64,000 nucleotides of DNA from Candidatus Zixiibacteriota bacterium (lineage in GTDB: Bacteria; Zixibacteria; MSB-5A5; GN15; FEB-12). This document shows, in pieces, positions 46,952 to 55,414 of this stretch. The translations under genes were made by a program, and so were the position numbers. The number at the start of each line of letters is the position of its first letter. The first letter of the stretch is position 1. The stretch spans positions 1-64,000 of the forward strand of contig JACZWU010000002.1 in NCBI GenBank assembly GCA_022571985.1. The letters are read 5' to 3'. A model generated the notes under the pieces. It was not told the origin of the DNA, ran no database searches, and saw only the letters and a program-made list of their open reading frames with translations.

Positions 46952-48229
46952 ATGTTTTCTAAAAATAAAATAGTCGCCGGCTTGAAATTACTCGCCCGTA
47001 TTACAGGCGGCTTATCTGTCCTGGTCTTGGTCTGGAGCTGTGGCTCGGTAACCAGTCTTAACAACGAGAGTGGGAATGGCTATCTCAGAGTTCCTTTTGT
47101 GCGAGTGCTCTTAGATGACACCAACAGCAAGGCTACGATAGGCGCGGTCGGATCATTTGCGATAGAATGTATCAGTGATAACGAACAGGTTATATATTAT
47201 TCAAACAGCGACATCACGGCTGTAATAGAAAACACTCATCTGGTTGTAAAAACCAACAAAGGCGCGGTTCTTCACGAAGGATTAAAAGAAGTAAATTTCC
47301 TGCCAAGGGGGAAAAACAATCATCTTAAGGTAAACAACAGGACGTACCGGGGTATGATAAAAGTTCTGCCCAATGGGGGAAATGTTCGGATCATAAATGT
47401 AGTTTATATGGAAGACTATCTCAAAGGCGTAGTTCCCCCGGAAATCGGCAAAAGAACAATCGATGAAATTGAAGCTGTCAAAGCGCAGGCCGTTGCCGCC
47501 AGAACTTATGCCATGGCCCATCTGGGACAGTACGGCAAGCAGCCTTATGATATGAAATCAAGCATAATTGACCAGCTATATCAAGGTTACAATGTAGAGA
47601 ATAAACTGGTCAACAGCGCCATTGCCGCCACCTCGGGCAAAGTAGTATTCTATAACGATTCGTTTGTGAATGCCTACTACCATTCAACCTGCGGCGGTAT
47701 GACTGATGATATCGATCATGTCTGGGAACGTAAAGAAACACCGTACCTGAAAGCAGTATCAGACAGCGGCGCCTGTTCCTGGTCAAAGTATTACACCTGG
47801 AAAGAATTTTTTACTGAAAAACAGCTGCGGGGACGTATTGAACATTTTTTATCGAGCGACCGGGGACGGGATTTCAAAATTCACAGAATCAAAGATATCA
47901 TTGCCAAAGACCATACCCCCGGCGGACGAGTCGCCGTGCTGATTATAAAAACTGACAACGACAGTTTTCGTTTCAAAAAAGACAGAATACGCTGGGTAAT
48001 CGGCAGAACTTCGGACCCGGACCTGATACTTCCCTCTGACAGATTCTCTGTCGACATCGAACGCGATGCCGCCGGATATGTCAGCGGAGTTACTTTCAGA
48101 GGGCGGGGCTATGGCCACGGAGTAGGCATGTGCCAATGCGGCGCCATCGGTCTGGCCAGAATCGGCTGGACTTACAATAATATATTATCGCACTATTATA
48201 CCGACATTGAGCTCAAAGAATTGTACTAA
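46952..48229 (+). CDS. SpoIID/LytB-like lipoprotein (peptidoglycan lytic transglycosylase)
   Basis: The protein has 425 residues. The N-terminus has a basic stretch, a hydrophobic run and a lipobox-like LVWSC (Cys30), suggesting an outer- or inner-membrane lipoprotein. Residues from about 150 carry the SpoIID domain: YMEDYLKGVVPPEIG with the conserved Glu, EAVKAQAVAARTYA, AYYHSTCGGMTDD and GYGHGVGMCQCGAIGLA. SpoIID cleaves denuded glycan strands (lacking peptide stems) into anhydro-muropeptide ends. In the operon it would supply substrate for NagZ and AnmK. The middle contains an insert of about 60 residues (ASDRGRDF region) compared with short SpoIID proteins. Confidence 0.88.
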   Translation: MFSKNKIVAGLKLLARITGGLSVLVLVWSCGSVTSLNNESGNGYLRVPFVRVLLDDTNSKATIGAVGSFAIECISDNEQVIYYSNSDITAVIENTHLVVKTNKGAVLHEGLKEVNFLPRGKNNHLKVNNRTYRGMIKVLPNGGNVRIINVVYMEDYLKGVVPPEIGKRTIDEIEAVKAQAVAARTYAMAHLGQYGKQPYDMKSSIIDQLYQGYNVENKLVNSAIAATSGKVVFYNDSFVNAYYHSTCGGMTDDIDHVWERKETPYLKAVSDSGACSWSKYYTWKEFFTEKQLRGRIEHFLSSDRGRDFKIHRIKDIIAKDHTPGGRVAVLIIKTDNDSFRFKKDRIRWVIGRTSDPDLILPSDRFSVDIERDAAGYVSGVTFRGRGYGHGVGMCQCGAIGLARIGWTYNNILSHYYTDIELKELY

Positions 48230-48242
48230 AGATACGAACACC

Positions 48243-49724
48243 ATGAGAATCTCAATCTCAATTAGCAGGCTTTCTTTCATAGCGGGCCTCATCCTTTTGA
48301 CATTTATATTTTCGCAAAAGGCGCATTCTCAAAGCCAGACGTTATCAGTGAGCGGCGGCCTGGTAAGTTTGTCTGGCGGCCAGAGCACAAACTTCACTTT
48401 CCAGCCTTCATTTGGGACTCAGGTCGGGCAGCGTTTAAGCGATAACTGGTTTATACATCTGGGTTTTTCAAAGCAGACGTTTTACAATGACACCACCGCA
48501 ACTTCCGGCTTCGCTCTTGGCTATAACAAAGATAACGCTACCTTAAAATGGAAAGCGACCCGCCTGTCTATGGTATTTGACAGGTTCTTTGGTCATGCAG
48601 AAAACAAATTCAACTTTTCAGCAGGATTAGGCGGCGGCCTGGTGGTCTGGGAATTGCTTGATCCTGCCGGCGATACGCTGATTACAGTTACTTCATCAAA
48701 GAACCAACCGACTGACTATTCAGCTTCAGAAATTTTTCTGACACTTCAGACCGGACTGCATTTTAGTCTCTCGCCCAAATTCAGCCTTATTTTTGCAACA
48801 AGTGTAGATTACTTAACCGGTGCCGGTGCCGATTTTGCCGAACAAATCAAATCTGACAGGGACAGCTGGCAGCTCGGCAGCTCTTTGTCACTAAAGCTTG
48901 GATTCGGAGGGCACACCGATGTTTCCTGGCAGCCAGTCCAGCCGATGGCATTGACATCGGATTATTCCGGTGCCAGTGTTGGCAGAGTGATGTCGAGCGT
49001 TGCGGTCGATAGTGATCAAGACGGTGTACCGGATGATCAAGACGACTGCCCCTTAAACGAACCCGGCGTCAAAGTCGACAAACACGGCTGCCCGCTTGAC
49101 ACAGATTTTGACGGTGTCCCCGATGGTCTGGACCATTGCCCCAATACCGACAGGGAGGCAGGAAACTTAGTTGATGTCTACGGTTGTGCTGTCGATTCTG
49201 ATTTTGATGGCATCCCCGATTTTGCCGATAACTGTCCGCATAATAGAATTGGCGCACAGGTTGACAACCAGGGCTGCCCGATAGATACCGACAAAGATGG
49301 CGTCCCCGACGGACTTGATGATTGTCCTTACACTCTGGGCGGAGTCGAAGTTGACCGCAACGGCTGTATCGACCTGTCGATTATTGACAAGCCGCTGATC
49401 TTAAATATAAATTATCTGCCCGGCTCGTTCGAAGTAGACCCGCACAATATCAAAAAACTAAAACGACTTGCCCGGCTGCTGAATTTTATCGAAGATGTCA
49501 GAATGGAAATAAACGGCTATACTGATAATATCGGGACTACTTTGGCCAATAGAAAACTGTCCTTAAGAAGAGCAGCCAGAGTCAAAGAGTATCTGGTTTC
49601 GTACGGCGTTGATTCGGCCAGGTTCAAGCTGTTCGGTCAGGGCGAAACAAACTTTGTAGCCAGTAACGACACCTCAAAAGGCCGCAACAAAAACCGCCGT
49701 ATCGAAATCGTTTTCTATAAGTAG
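48243..49724 (+). CDS. OmpA-family outer membrane protein with thrombospondin type 3 repeats
   Basis: The protein has 493 residues. ATG 48243 gives a good signal peptide (MRISISISRL to KAHS|QSQ); an upstream TTG at 48207 lies inside the previous gene. Residues 30-245 look like an outer-membrane beta barrel (alternating Gly/aromatic strands). Next come four calcium-binding TSP3-type repeats of the DSDxDGxPDxxDxCP kind (about 255-380). The C-terminal OmpA domain (MEINGYTDNIG, ANRKLSLRRAARVKEYL, GQGETNF, NRRIEIVFYK) binds peptidoglycan non-covalently. It tethers the outer membrane to the wall, in keeping with the upstream wall-remodelling genes. The gap to the SpoIID-like gene is 13 bases. Confidence 0.9.
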   Translation: MRISISISRLSFIAGLILLTFIFSQKAHSQSQTLSVSGGLVSLSGGQSTNFTFQPSFGTQVGQRLSDNWFIHLGFSKQTFYNDTTATSGFALGYNKDNATLKWKATRLSMVFDRFFGHAENKFNFSAGLGGGLVVWELLDPAGDTLITVTSSKNQPTDYSASEIFLTLQTGLHFSLSPKFSLIFATSVDYLTGAGADFAEQIKSDRDSWQLGSSLSLKLGFGGHTDVSWQPVQPMALTSDYSGASVGRVMSSVAVDSDQDGVPDDQDDCPLNEPGVKVDKHGCPLDTDFDGVPDGLDHCPNTDREAGNLVDVYGCAVDSDFDGIPDFADNCPHNRIGAQVDNQGCPIDTDKDGVPDGLDDCPYTLGGVEVDRNGCIDLSIIDKPLILNINYLPGSFEVDPHNIKKLKRLARLLNFIEDVRMEINGYTDNIGTTLANRKLSLRRAARVKEYLVSYGVDSARFKLFGQGETNFVASNDTSKGRNKNRRIEIVFYK

Positions 49725-49747
49725 CTAAGCAATAACCTGCTAAAAAA

Positions 49748-50311
49748 ATGCAGCGCAATTTATACGTTAGTGATTCACAGAATCAAAGAAAAAGAACATA
49801 CGCTATCGTTGCTTTGCTGCCGCAGGATCTTGATGAAATAATATATCCCATTCGTGAGAAATTTGATCCGGACTACAATAAAGTCCCCGGCCATGTTACA
49901 GTTGTTTTTCCATTCGACAGTAAAGCATCGTTTAACGAGTTATCTGCGGTGATAAGCTATCAGCTTCAAAATATTGAGCCGTTTGAAATTGAGCTTGACT
50001 CCATAGCAGATTTCTACCCGCATTCTCCCATAATCTACTGGCAGGTAAAGCCTTGTGAAGCACTCCAAAAACTCTATCGGAATCTCCATGCCGAACTGGA
50101 TTTGCCCATACCATTCAGTAATTATCTCCCACATGTAACGGTTGCCAGAGAGATCTCCAGCCATAGGGTAATGCTTGTTAAAGAGAGAATTTTACCTGGG
50201 CTGCCGCAGGAGAAATTCAATGTTTTGTCCTTAGACTTGATGATTCCGATAGTCGGGGACAGGTGGGTTTCGGCCAGAACTTTCTCCCTTGAGAGTCCCG
50301 ATAACAATTAG
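49748..50311 (+). CDS. 2H phosphoesterase (2'-5' RNA ligase family)
   Basis: The protein has 187 residues, cytoplasmic. Two HxT motifs about 85 residues apart, GHVTVVFPF (near residue 48) and PHVTVARE (near 132), are the catalytic His pair of the 2H phosphoesterase superfamily (ThpR/LigT-like). Known members open cyclic phosphodiesters or ligate RNA ends; the substrate here is not known. The ribosome-binding site is weak. The gene follows the OmpA-like gene by 23 bases, but the functional link to the wall genes is not clear. Confidence 0.8.
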   Translation: MQRNLYVSDSQNQRKRTYAIVALLPQDLDEIIYPIREKFDPDYNKVPGHVTVVFPFDSKASFNELSAVISYQLQNIEPFEIELDSIADFYPHSPIIYWQVKPCEALQKLYRNLHAELDLPIPFSNYLPHVTVAREISSHRVMLVKERILPGLPQEKFNVLSLDLMIPIVGDRWVSARTFSLESPDNN

Positions 50312-50337
50312 GCCGCCATTGCCTTAGGACAGCGAAG

Positions 50338-50351
50338 AATTAGCGCTAATT
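50338..50351. promoter_or_regulatory. 14-bp perfect palindrome, possible operator
   Basis: The sequence aattagcgctaatt is a perfect palindrome 48 bases before the glycosyltransferase start. Its position suits a dimeric regulator site, but no regulator gene is near. Confidence 0.3.
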
Positions 50352-50398
50352 ATTTTCTTGCAATGGTTCGATAATTATAGTAAACTGACCTGATTAAA

Positions 50399-51610
50399 AT
50401 GAAGATACTTATTGTCTCCCAACACTTTCCCCCGGAAAAGGGGGCCGTAAGACGAATCTTTGAATTCGCCCGTTATTTTGTCAGCAAAGGTCACGAAGTC
50501 TCAGTCCTGACTGCCATGCCCAATTATCCTGACGGTATAGTCCCCGAGGCCTACCGGGGCCGCTTCTATTTTAATGAAAAGCTCGATGGTGTTAACATAC
50601 ATCGCAGCTATGTGCTGCCGGCGGCCAACAGCGCTCCCGGTAAGAGAATGATTGGCTTTATAGTATTTATGTTTACCTCGCTGATTAATTCGTTCAGAAT
50701 AAGAGACAATTTCGACGTGGTTCTGGCCACAGCACCTCCGGTTACCACACCTGTAATAGGCTGGATACTCAGTAAAATTTACCGCAGCAAACTGATTATT
50801 GAAATCAGAGACCTGCAGCCGGAGTCCAGTGAAGACTTCGGCAATCTTAATCGATCGTTTCTTACCCGCGCCCTCAAGAAACTAATGCATTGGTTTTACC
50901 GCAAAGCCGATAAAGTCGTCTCGGTGACAGACGGCATAACCGACTATCTGGAAACAATCGGCATCTCCAAAGAGCGCGTAACAACTATCAAGTCCGGCGT
51001 CAGTGATGAATTTATAAATGCTGACTCCAACGGTATCAGAACAACTTTTGGCTGGGAAGAAAAATTTCTGGTGTTATACGCCGGTACTCTGGGCTGGGCG
51101 CATTCTCTGGAAACCATCATTGAGGCTGCCCGCAAACTGACTGACCAGCCCGATATTCAGTTTGTATTTGTTGGTGGCGGCCAGAAGCGCGATGCGCTCG
51201 AAGGCATGGTGCGCGACTACGGCCTGCGCAATGTTGCTTTCATAGGCACTCAGCCGCTTGAAGATATCCCCTATTTCCTAAAAGCCAGCGACGTGCTGGT
51301 TGAGAGCTTAAGAGAAGTTCCCATAACCAAAGGCACTTTCCCCTGCAAGCTGTTTGAATATATGGCCTCGGGACGTCCGATTGTATTCGGCGCCCGCGAG
51401 GGTGAAGCAATCGACGAACTTAATAAAGCGGGCGGAGCGCTCTCTTTTCCAACAGACGATGCCGGTAAACTCTCTGAGCTGATTATGCAGCTTAAGACCG
51501 GCCAGATAGACGGCAAAAAACTGGGACAGCAGTACCACCGGCATGCTTTGCAATATCACCGCCGCGAAATCTGGGCCGAACGCTATGTCAGTCTGATCGA
51601 ATCTGTCTAG
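50399..51610 (+). CDS. Glycosyltransferase family 4 (WbuB-like)
   Basis: The protein has 403 residues, with two Rossmann-like (GT-B) domains. The N-terminal domain begins MKILIVSQHFPPEKGAVRRIFEFARYF and has LTAMPNYPDG, typical of WbuB/fucosamine-type GT4 enzymes. The C-terminal nucleotide-sugar domain has VLYAGTLGWAHSLETIIEAA, FVGGGQKRDAL, and PCKLFEYMASGRPIV with the conserved EYMA segment of the E-x7-E motif. It transfers a sugar from an NDP donor to an envelope polysaccharide or lipid-linked oligosaccharide; donor and acceptor cannot be read from the sequence. It ends the co-directional run that begins at 43130. Confidence 0.88.
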   Translation: MKILIVSQHFPPEKGAVRRIFEFARYFVSKGHEVSVLTAMPNYPDGIVPEAYRGRFYFNEKLDGVNIHRSYVLPAANSAPGKRMIGFIVFMFTSLINSFRIRDNFDVVLATAPPVTTPVIGWILSKIYRSKLIIEIRDLQPESSEDFGNLNRSFLTRALKKLMHWFYRKADKVVSVTDGITDYLETIGISKERVTTIKSGVSDEFINADSNGIRTTFGWEEKFLVLYAGTLGWAHSLETIIEAARKLTDQPDIQFVFVGGGQKRDALEGMVRDYGLRNVAFIGTQPLEDIPYFLKASDVLVESLREVPITKGTFPCKLFEYMASGRPIVFGAREGEAIDELNKAGGALSFPTDDAGKLSELIMQLKTGQIDGKKLGQQYHRHALQYHRREIWAERYVSLIESV

Positions 51611-51705
51611 ATAGAATTTTCACTCATAAGTAGTCACCCTGAACGGACAAAGTCCCGAAGCGTACGAAGTCCCGTGGGAGTCGAAGGGTGTGCGAGTCGA
51701 ACGCT

Positions 51706-51739
51706 GGGGCAGATGAGGACCAGTCTTGCGCTGGCCGCC
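51706..51739. repeat. 34-bp direct repeat, copy 1
   Basis: It begins ggggcagatgagg and ends ctggccgcc. It is identical to 52241-52274, about 535 bases away. It is probably the end of a dispersed repeat family. Confidence 0.85.
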
Positions 51740-51763
51740 CACAAACCCGCCACTTATTCCGTC

Positions 51764-51783
51764 ATTCTTGCGCATGCGAGAAT
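51764..51783. repeat. Short palindrome of the gtcattc/gaatcc type
   Basis: attcttgc and gcgagaat pair with one G-U around a gcat loop, flanked by gtc and cc. This resembles palindromic elements common in intergenic DNA of many bacteria. Confidence 0.6.
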
Positions 51784-51885
51784 CCAGCCAGTAATATAAG
51801 CTCAAGACTATCGAGCTATATTTTCTTATCCCTCATGATCCAACTGCAAGCGGACAAAGTCCCGTGGGGTGGCGCACCCGAATCA

Positions 51886-51972
51886 GTCATTGCGAGGAGC
51901 AAAGCGACGCGGCAATCTCAGTAGTCTAAAGCCAGATTGCCACAGCCCGATTTCATCGGGCTTCGCAATGAC
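51886..51972. repeat. MITE-like inverted repeat element (cattgcga ends)
   Basis: Perfect 10-bp terminal arms gtcattgcga (51886-51895) and tcgcaatgac (51963-51972). Inner arms are ggcaatct (51911-51918) and agattgcc (51934-51941). No coding capacity. Confidence 0.75.
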
Positions 51973-51984
51973 AAAACCGCAGCT

Positions 51985-52068
51985 CTTGTAGGTCAGGAGT
52001 CTTGCACTCCTGACACTCGAGGTTGAAGCGTCAGGACCACGCCAAGGAGGCGGGTCCTGACCTACAAG
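51985..52068. repeat. Cloverleaf-like palindromic element
   Basis: Outer arms of 14 bp (51985-51998 and 52055-52068) enclose two further hairpins, gtcaggag/ctcctgac and tcaggacc/ggtcctga. The folded form would be a three-way or four-way junction. A fragment (gaagcgtcaggacc) recurs at about 55365. Confidence 0.75.
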
Positions 52069-52154
52069 GAACTGCCTATCTGTCATTCCTGCTTTAGTCC
52101 CGTGCATTCACTGGGAGTGCCGTTGTCGGGAATCCATCTTCCATTCGTTATTAT

Positions 52155-52172
52155 CCCACAGCAAGCTGTGGG
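52155..52172. repeat. Short perfect hairpin
   Basis: cccacag-caag-ctgtggg, a 7-bp stem within the repeat cluster. It is not followed by a T run, so it is not a typical terminator. Confidence 0.5.
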
Positions 52173-52240
52173 CGACCCCCAGCCGAGATGTGCAAGCTTG
52201 TTATAATTTTGTAGGGGTTGAATATATTCAGCCCGTAATT

Positions 52241-52274
52241 GGGGCAGATGAGGACCAGTCTTGCGCTGGCCGCC
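52241..52274. repeat. 34-bp direct repeat, copy 2
   Basis: Identical to 51706-51739. Sequences outside the 34 bases differ. Confidence 0.85.
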
Positions 52275-52488
52275 GACGAATAAATGGTCCGCGGAACTGC
52301 GACGTTCTGCGCGTTTGGGTTCGTTTTGTCATATTTTACTTTTCCCCTATCGAAAGTTGTTGGTTTTTTGCTCTGGTCTCAATTGCAATTAAGCATTGTC
52401 ATAGCCGCTTTATTTTAGGGTGACGGCAGTATTTTGCAGTAAGAGTGGAGTTAATTTGTGGGGTCCTGATAAATGAGACAGCATTTGC

Positions 52489-52518
52489 AGGGCACTATGG
52501 CCCTTTACGGTTCTGCCA
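52489..52518. repeat. Left arm of inverted repeat bracketing the TPR gene pair
   Basis: Complementary to 55415-55445 with one substitution and one indel over about 31 positions. It lies 94 bases before the first gene of the pair. Confidence 0.75.
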
Positions 52519-52612
52519 TGAAAGCTAAGACCAAGCAATTCTTGACTATTCAAAGAGGTTCCGGTATTGTCAATGCACCTAAAGAACTGAATTGTTTTTC
52601 TTGAGTGCTCAT

Positions 52613-53113
52613 ATGGGAAAACCCGGCAAAAAAAAGAAAAGTTCTCAGTCGGCGAAGAAAGAAATCGGCGATATCACAACGCGCGACACGCAGGACGGTA
52701 GTGATGTCATAATCTCGCAGCCTGCTGGTGATAAACGCAAAAACGGGCTAAAACGAATTGCCACGATTTTGGTAATTGTCTTAGCTATCCCTGGTTCATA
52801 CCTCGCATATTTGAATATTCGTGAAAAAAACAAAGAGAATTTAGTACCCGAAACCGCCCAATATTACGGCGTTGTGCGCTTTGAAGACGGCAATCCGGTC
52901 CCAAACGCCACTATTCGCATCGAATCATCCAGCCAATCGGGGGAAGTTCTGGGTGTCGGACAAACCAAATCGAACGGCCAGTTTAACTTCATTGTCAAGG
53001 CCAATCCGGAGGCAGCAGTCTGGGTGACTATAACTAAAGACGGCATCGTCGGCTTTGCGGAAATGCAGGTCTTAGCTGGAAACAAGAGCCTGACATTTAA
53101 GAGAGGGCCATGA
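52613..53113 (+). CDS. Membrane-anchored carboxypeptidase-regulatory-like protein
   Basis: The protein has 166 residues from ATG 52613 (a TTG at 52592 is in frame). The N-terminus is lysine-rich and polar (MGKPGKKKKSSQS). One transmembrane helix spans about residues 47-65 (IATILVIVLAIPGSYLAYL), giving an N-in topology. The rest is a small beta domain, YGVVRFEDGNPVPNATIRIES to LTFKRGP, of the CarboxypepD_reg/SdrD-B type. Its stop overlaps the next start by four bases (ATGA at 53110-53113), so the pair is translationally coupled. No enzyme is implied; a structural or sensing role with the TPR partner is inferred. Confidence 0.7.
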   Translation: MGKPGKKKKSSQSAKKEIGDITTRDTQDGSDVIISQPAGDKRKNGLKRIATILVIVLAIPGSYLAYLNIREKNKENLVPETAQYYGVVRFEDGNPVPNATIRIESSSQSGEVLGVGQTKSNGQFNFIVKANPEAAVWVTITKDGIVGFAEMQVLAGNKSLTFKRGP

Positions 53114-55365
53114 AACAGCTATTCTTTTGCCTGCTGATCCTCAGCACTTCTTCGCTCCACGCCCAAACTAAAATCATCGGTCGGGTGATGGACTCCGACT
53201 CGAACGCCGTCTCCTTTGTCACTGTCCGATTGCCCGGTCTTGATGCCATCCAAACTGACAAGGATGGGTACTTTGCCTTTGATTTTCCCGAAAGAACTGC
53301 GCAAAAGCACTTTCTCAAAGGCGGCGTCGATCTGCATTTTGAGGTGGAAAAGGAAGGCTGGCAAGTGCTTGAGCCGCCCAATCGCAAAATCCGCCTGCCG
53401 TTTAGCTGGACCTACCAGGACCCCTTTGAGATTTATCTGGCCCAAAAAGGCTCTCTGTTATTTGTGCGCAGTGAGCGCATGTTGAAATTCCTGCTGCTCG
53501 AAAAAATTCAGGCCGCCGTACAAATCAAAGAAGAAGAATTTGTCGGGCGTGATGTACTAGAAGAAGAAGCGGCTAGGCTGGGCCTCACCAAAGTGATGCT
53601 GCTTGCTGCCGTTGAAAAATATAAGGATAGTCTGCGCAGCAGTGAGGATTTGTACGAACGCGGTCTGGCTGCTTTAGATGATGCCTACGCCGCCCCGCAA
53701 TTTGAAATCAAGCAGCAAAAACTAGACACGGCCGAGGTTAACTTCCGCGAAGCCGCGCGCCAGGATGAACTTGCGGTTCAGGGAGGCCAGAAAGCGCAGG
53801 AGCGACTGCCCGATGTTTACTACAACCTCGGTCTCACGTTATTCACTATGGCTCGTTATGACAGTGCCGTTATCTATTTTGTCAAGGCCGATAGCGTCGC
53901 ACCGGGCGATGTAAATCGAATGAACATGCTGGGGCGGGCACTGGTCGAAACAGCTCAATACGACCGGGCTATGCAAGTCTATCAGAGCGCATTCACGATT
54001 GACACGGCCACTCATGGGCGCAATCATCCCAATGTAGCCACCCGGTTGAACAACATTGGCCTCGTGCTCCAAGCTCAGGGAGATTATGCGGATGCCATGG
54101 AGAAATACACGGAAGCGCTGGAGATTGATACTTCGTTCTTCGGGCGCGATCATCCCAAGGTAGCCACCCGGTTGAACAACATTGCCGGTGTGCTCAAAGT
54201 CCAGGGAGATTATGCGGGTGCCATGGAGAAATACACCGAAGCGCTGGAGATATGGGAGAACGCCTATGGTCGGACGCATCCCGATGTTGCTATGGCATTG
54301 AACAACATTGCCGGCGTGCTTGAATCAAAAGGAGATTATGCGGGTGCTTTAGAGAGATACACCGAAGCGCTGGAGATTGATACATCGTTCTTCGGGCGCA
54401 ATCATCCCAAAGTAGCTGTCGCATTGAATAACATTGGCCTCGTGCTCAAAGCCCAGGGAGATTATGCGGGTGCCATGGAGAAATACAGCGAAGCGCTGGA
54501 GATTGATACATCGTTCTTCGGGCGCAATCATCCCAATGTAGCCACCCGGTTGAACAACATTGCCAGTGTGCTTTATGCCCAGGGAGATCTTGCGGGTGCT
54601 TTAGAAAAATACACTGAAGCGCTGGAAATTGATGCTTCGTTCTTCGGGCGCCATCATCCCAAGGTAGCCATCCGGTTGAACAACATTGCCGGCGTGCTTG
54701 AATCAAAAGGAGATTATGCAGGTGCTTTAGAGCAATTCACCGAAGCGTTCGAGATTGATACTTCGTTCTTCGGGCGCCATCATCCCAAGGTAGCCATCGC
54801 ATTGAACAACATTGCCGGCGTGCTTGAATCAAAAGGAGATTATGCCGGTGCCATGGAGAAATACACCGAAGCGCTGGAGATTGACACTTCGTTCTTCGGG
54901 CGCAATCATCCCAAAGTAGCCATCCGGTTGAACAACATTGCTGGCGTGCTCAAAATACAGGGAGATCATACTGGCGCTTTAGAGAAATACACGGAAGCGC
55001 TGGAGATTGATACTTCGTTCTTCGGGCGCGATCATCCCAAGGTAGCCACCCGGTTGAACAACATTGCCAGTGTGCTTTATGCCCAGGGAGATCTTGCGGG
55101 TGCTTTAGAGCAATTCACCGAAGCGCTGGAGATTGATACTTCGTTCTTCGGGCGCCATCATCCTGACGTCGCCATAGATTTGAGCAACATTGCCCTCGTA
55201 CTTCTTGCACAGAAGGATTTTCAAAGTGCGCTGGAGCACTTTCGCGAAGCAGAGAGAATCTTCGCGGAATTTCTCGGCACGGAGCATCCCCATACCAAGG
55301 GTGCTCGTGATGTCATAGACTACATCATGGAACTCATTGAGCGAGACAAAAAGGAGGGCAAGTAG
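53110..55365 (+). CDS. Secreted kinesin-light-chain-type TPR repeat protein
   Basis: The protein has 751 residues. A signal peptide covers residues 1-18 (MKQLFFCLLILSTSSLHA). A CarboxypepD_reg-like beta domain lies at about 20-75 (GRVMDSDSNAVSFVTVRLPG, DKDGYFAFDF), echoing the upstream gene. A helical region follows at about 115-235. Degenerate TPRs come next, then ten 42-residue TPRs of the FGRNHPKVATRLNNIAGVL...GDYAGALEKYTEALEIDTSF pattern (about residues 300-720), the TPR_12/KLC class. Such arrays bind peptides or partner proteins. The repeat DNA is nearly identical between units, unlike most TPR genes, which suggests ongoing recombination. Together with the coupled membrane protein it probably forms a periplasmic complex. 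Confidence 0.85.
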   Translation: MKQLFFCLLILSTSSLHAQTKIIGRVMDSDSNAVSFVTVRLPGLDAIQTDKDGYFAFDFPERTAQKHFLKGGVDLHFEVEKEGWQVLEPPNRKIRLPFSWTYQDPFEIYLAQKGSLLFVRSERMLKFLLLEKIQAAVQIKEEEFVGRDVLEEEAARLGLTKVMLLAAVEKYKDSLRSSEDLYERGLAALDDAYAAPQFEIKQQKLDTAEVNFREAARQDELAVQGGQKAQERLPDVYYNLGLTLFTMARYDSAVIYFVKADSVAPGDVNRMNMLGRALVETAQYDRAMQVYQSAFTIDTATHGRNHPNVATRLNNIGLVLQAQGDYADAMEKYTEALEIDTSFFGRDHPKVATRLNNIAGVLKVQGDYAGAMEKYTEALEIWENAYGRTHPDVAMALNNIAGVLESKGDYAGALERYTEALEIDTSFFGRNHPKVAVALNNIGLVLKAQGDYAGAMEKYSEALEIDTSFFGRNHPNVATRLNNIASVLYAQGDLAGALEKYTEALEIDASFFGRHHPKVAIRLNNIAGVLESKGDYAGALEQFTEAFEIDTSFFGRHHPKVAIALNNIAGVLESKGDYAGAMEKYTEALEIDTSFFGRNHPKVAIRLNNIAGVLKIQGDHTGALEKYTEALEIDTSFFGRDHPKVATRLNNIASVLYAQGDLAGALEQFTEALEIDTSFFGRHHPDVAIDLSNIALVLLAQKDFQSALEHFREAERIFAEFLGTEHPHTKGARDVIDYIMELIERDKKEGK
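54010..55269 (+). repeat. Ten tandem 126-bp TPR units
   Basis: The period is 126 bases. Units 5 and 9 share an identical stretch of about 65 bases (54541-54605 and 55045-55109) carrying the SVLYAQGDLAGALE variant, while units 3, 6 and 7 share GVLESKGDYAGA. Variants are scattered rather than adjacent, which suggests gene conversion or unequal exchange. Confidence 0.85.
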
Positions 55366-55414
55366 AAGCGTCAGGACCGTTAAAAGGTCCTTAACTAAAG
55401 GAGATTCAAATCAG

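Larger units (their letters stand above)
51611..52612. repeat. Gene-free kilobase packed with palindromic and direct repeats
   Basis: No supported gene. The stretch holds at least six short repeat elements, listed separately, plus repeated fragments such as cggacaaagtcccg near 51645 and again near 51850. Two small open frames here encode the same GADEDQSCAGR string only because they cross copies of one direct repeat. Such clusters are usual for REP/MITE-like elements in intergenic DNA. Confidence 0.75.

Noticed and set aside
51688-52423. Two small plus-strand frames (51688-51924 and 52190-52423)
   Set aside because: Both run through repeat elements and share GADEDQSCAGR only because of the 34-bp direct repeat. 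No ribosome site or family match is evident.
53839-55293. Minus-strand frames inside the TPR gene
   Set aside because: They repeat with the 126-base period and are antisense shadows of the TPR units.
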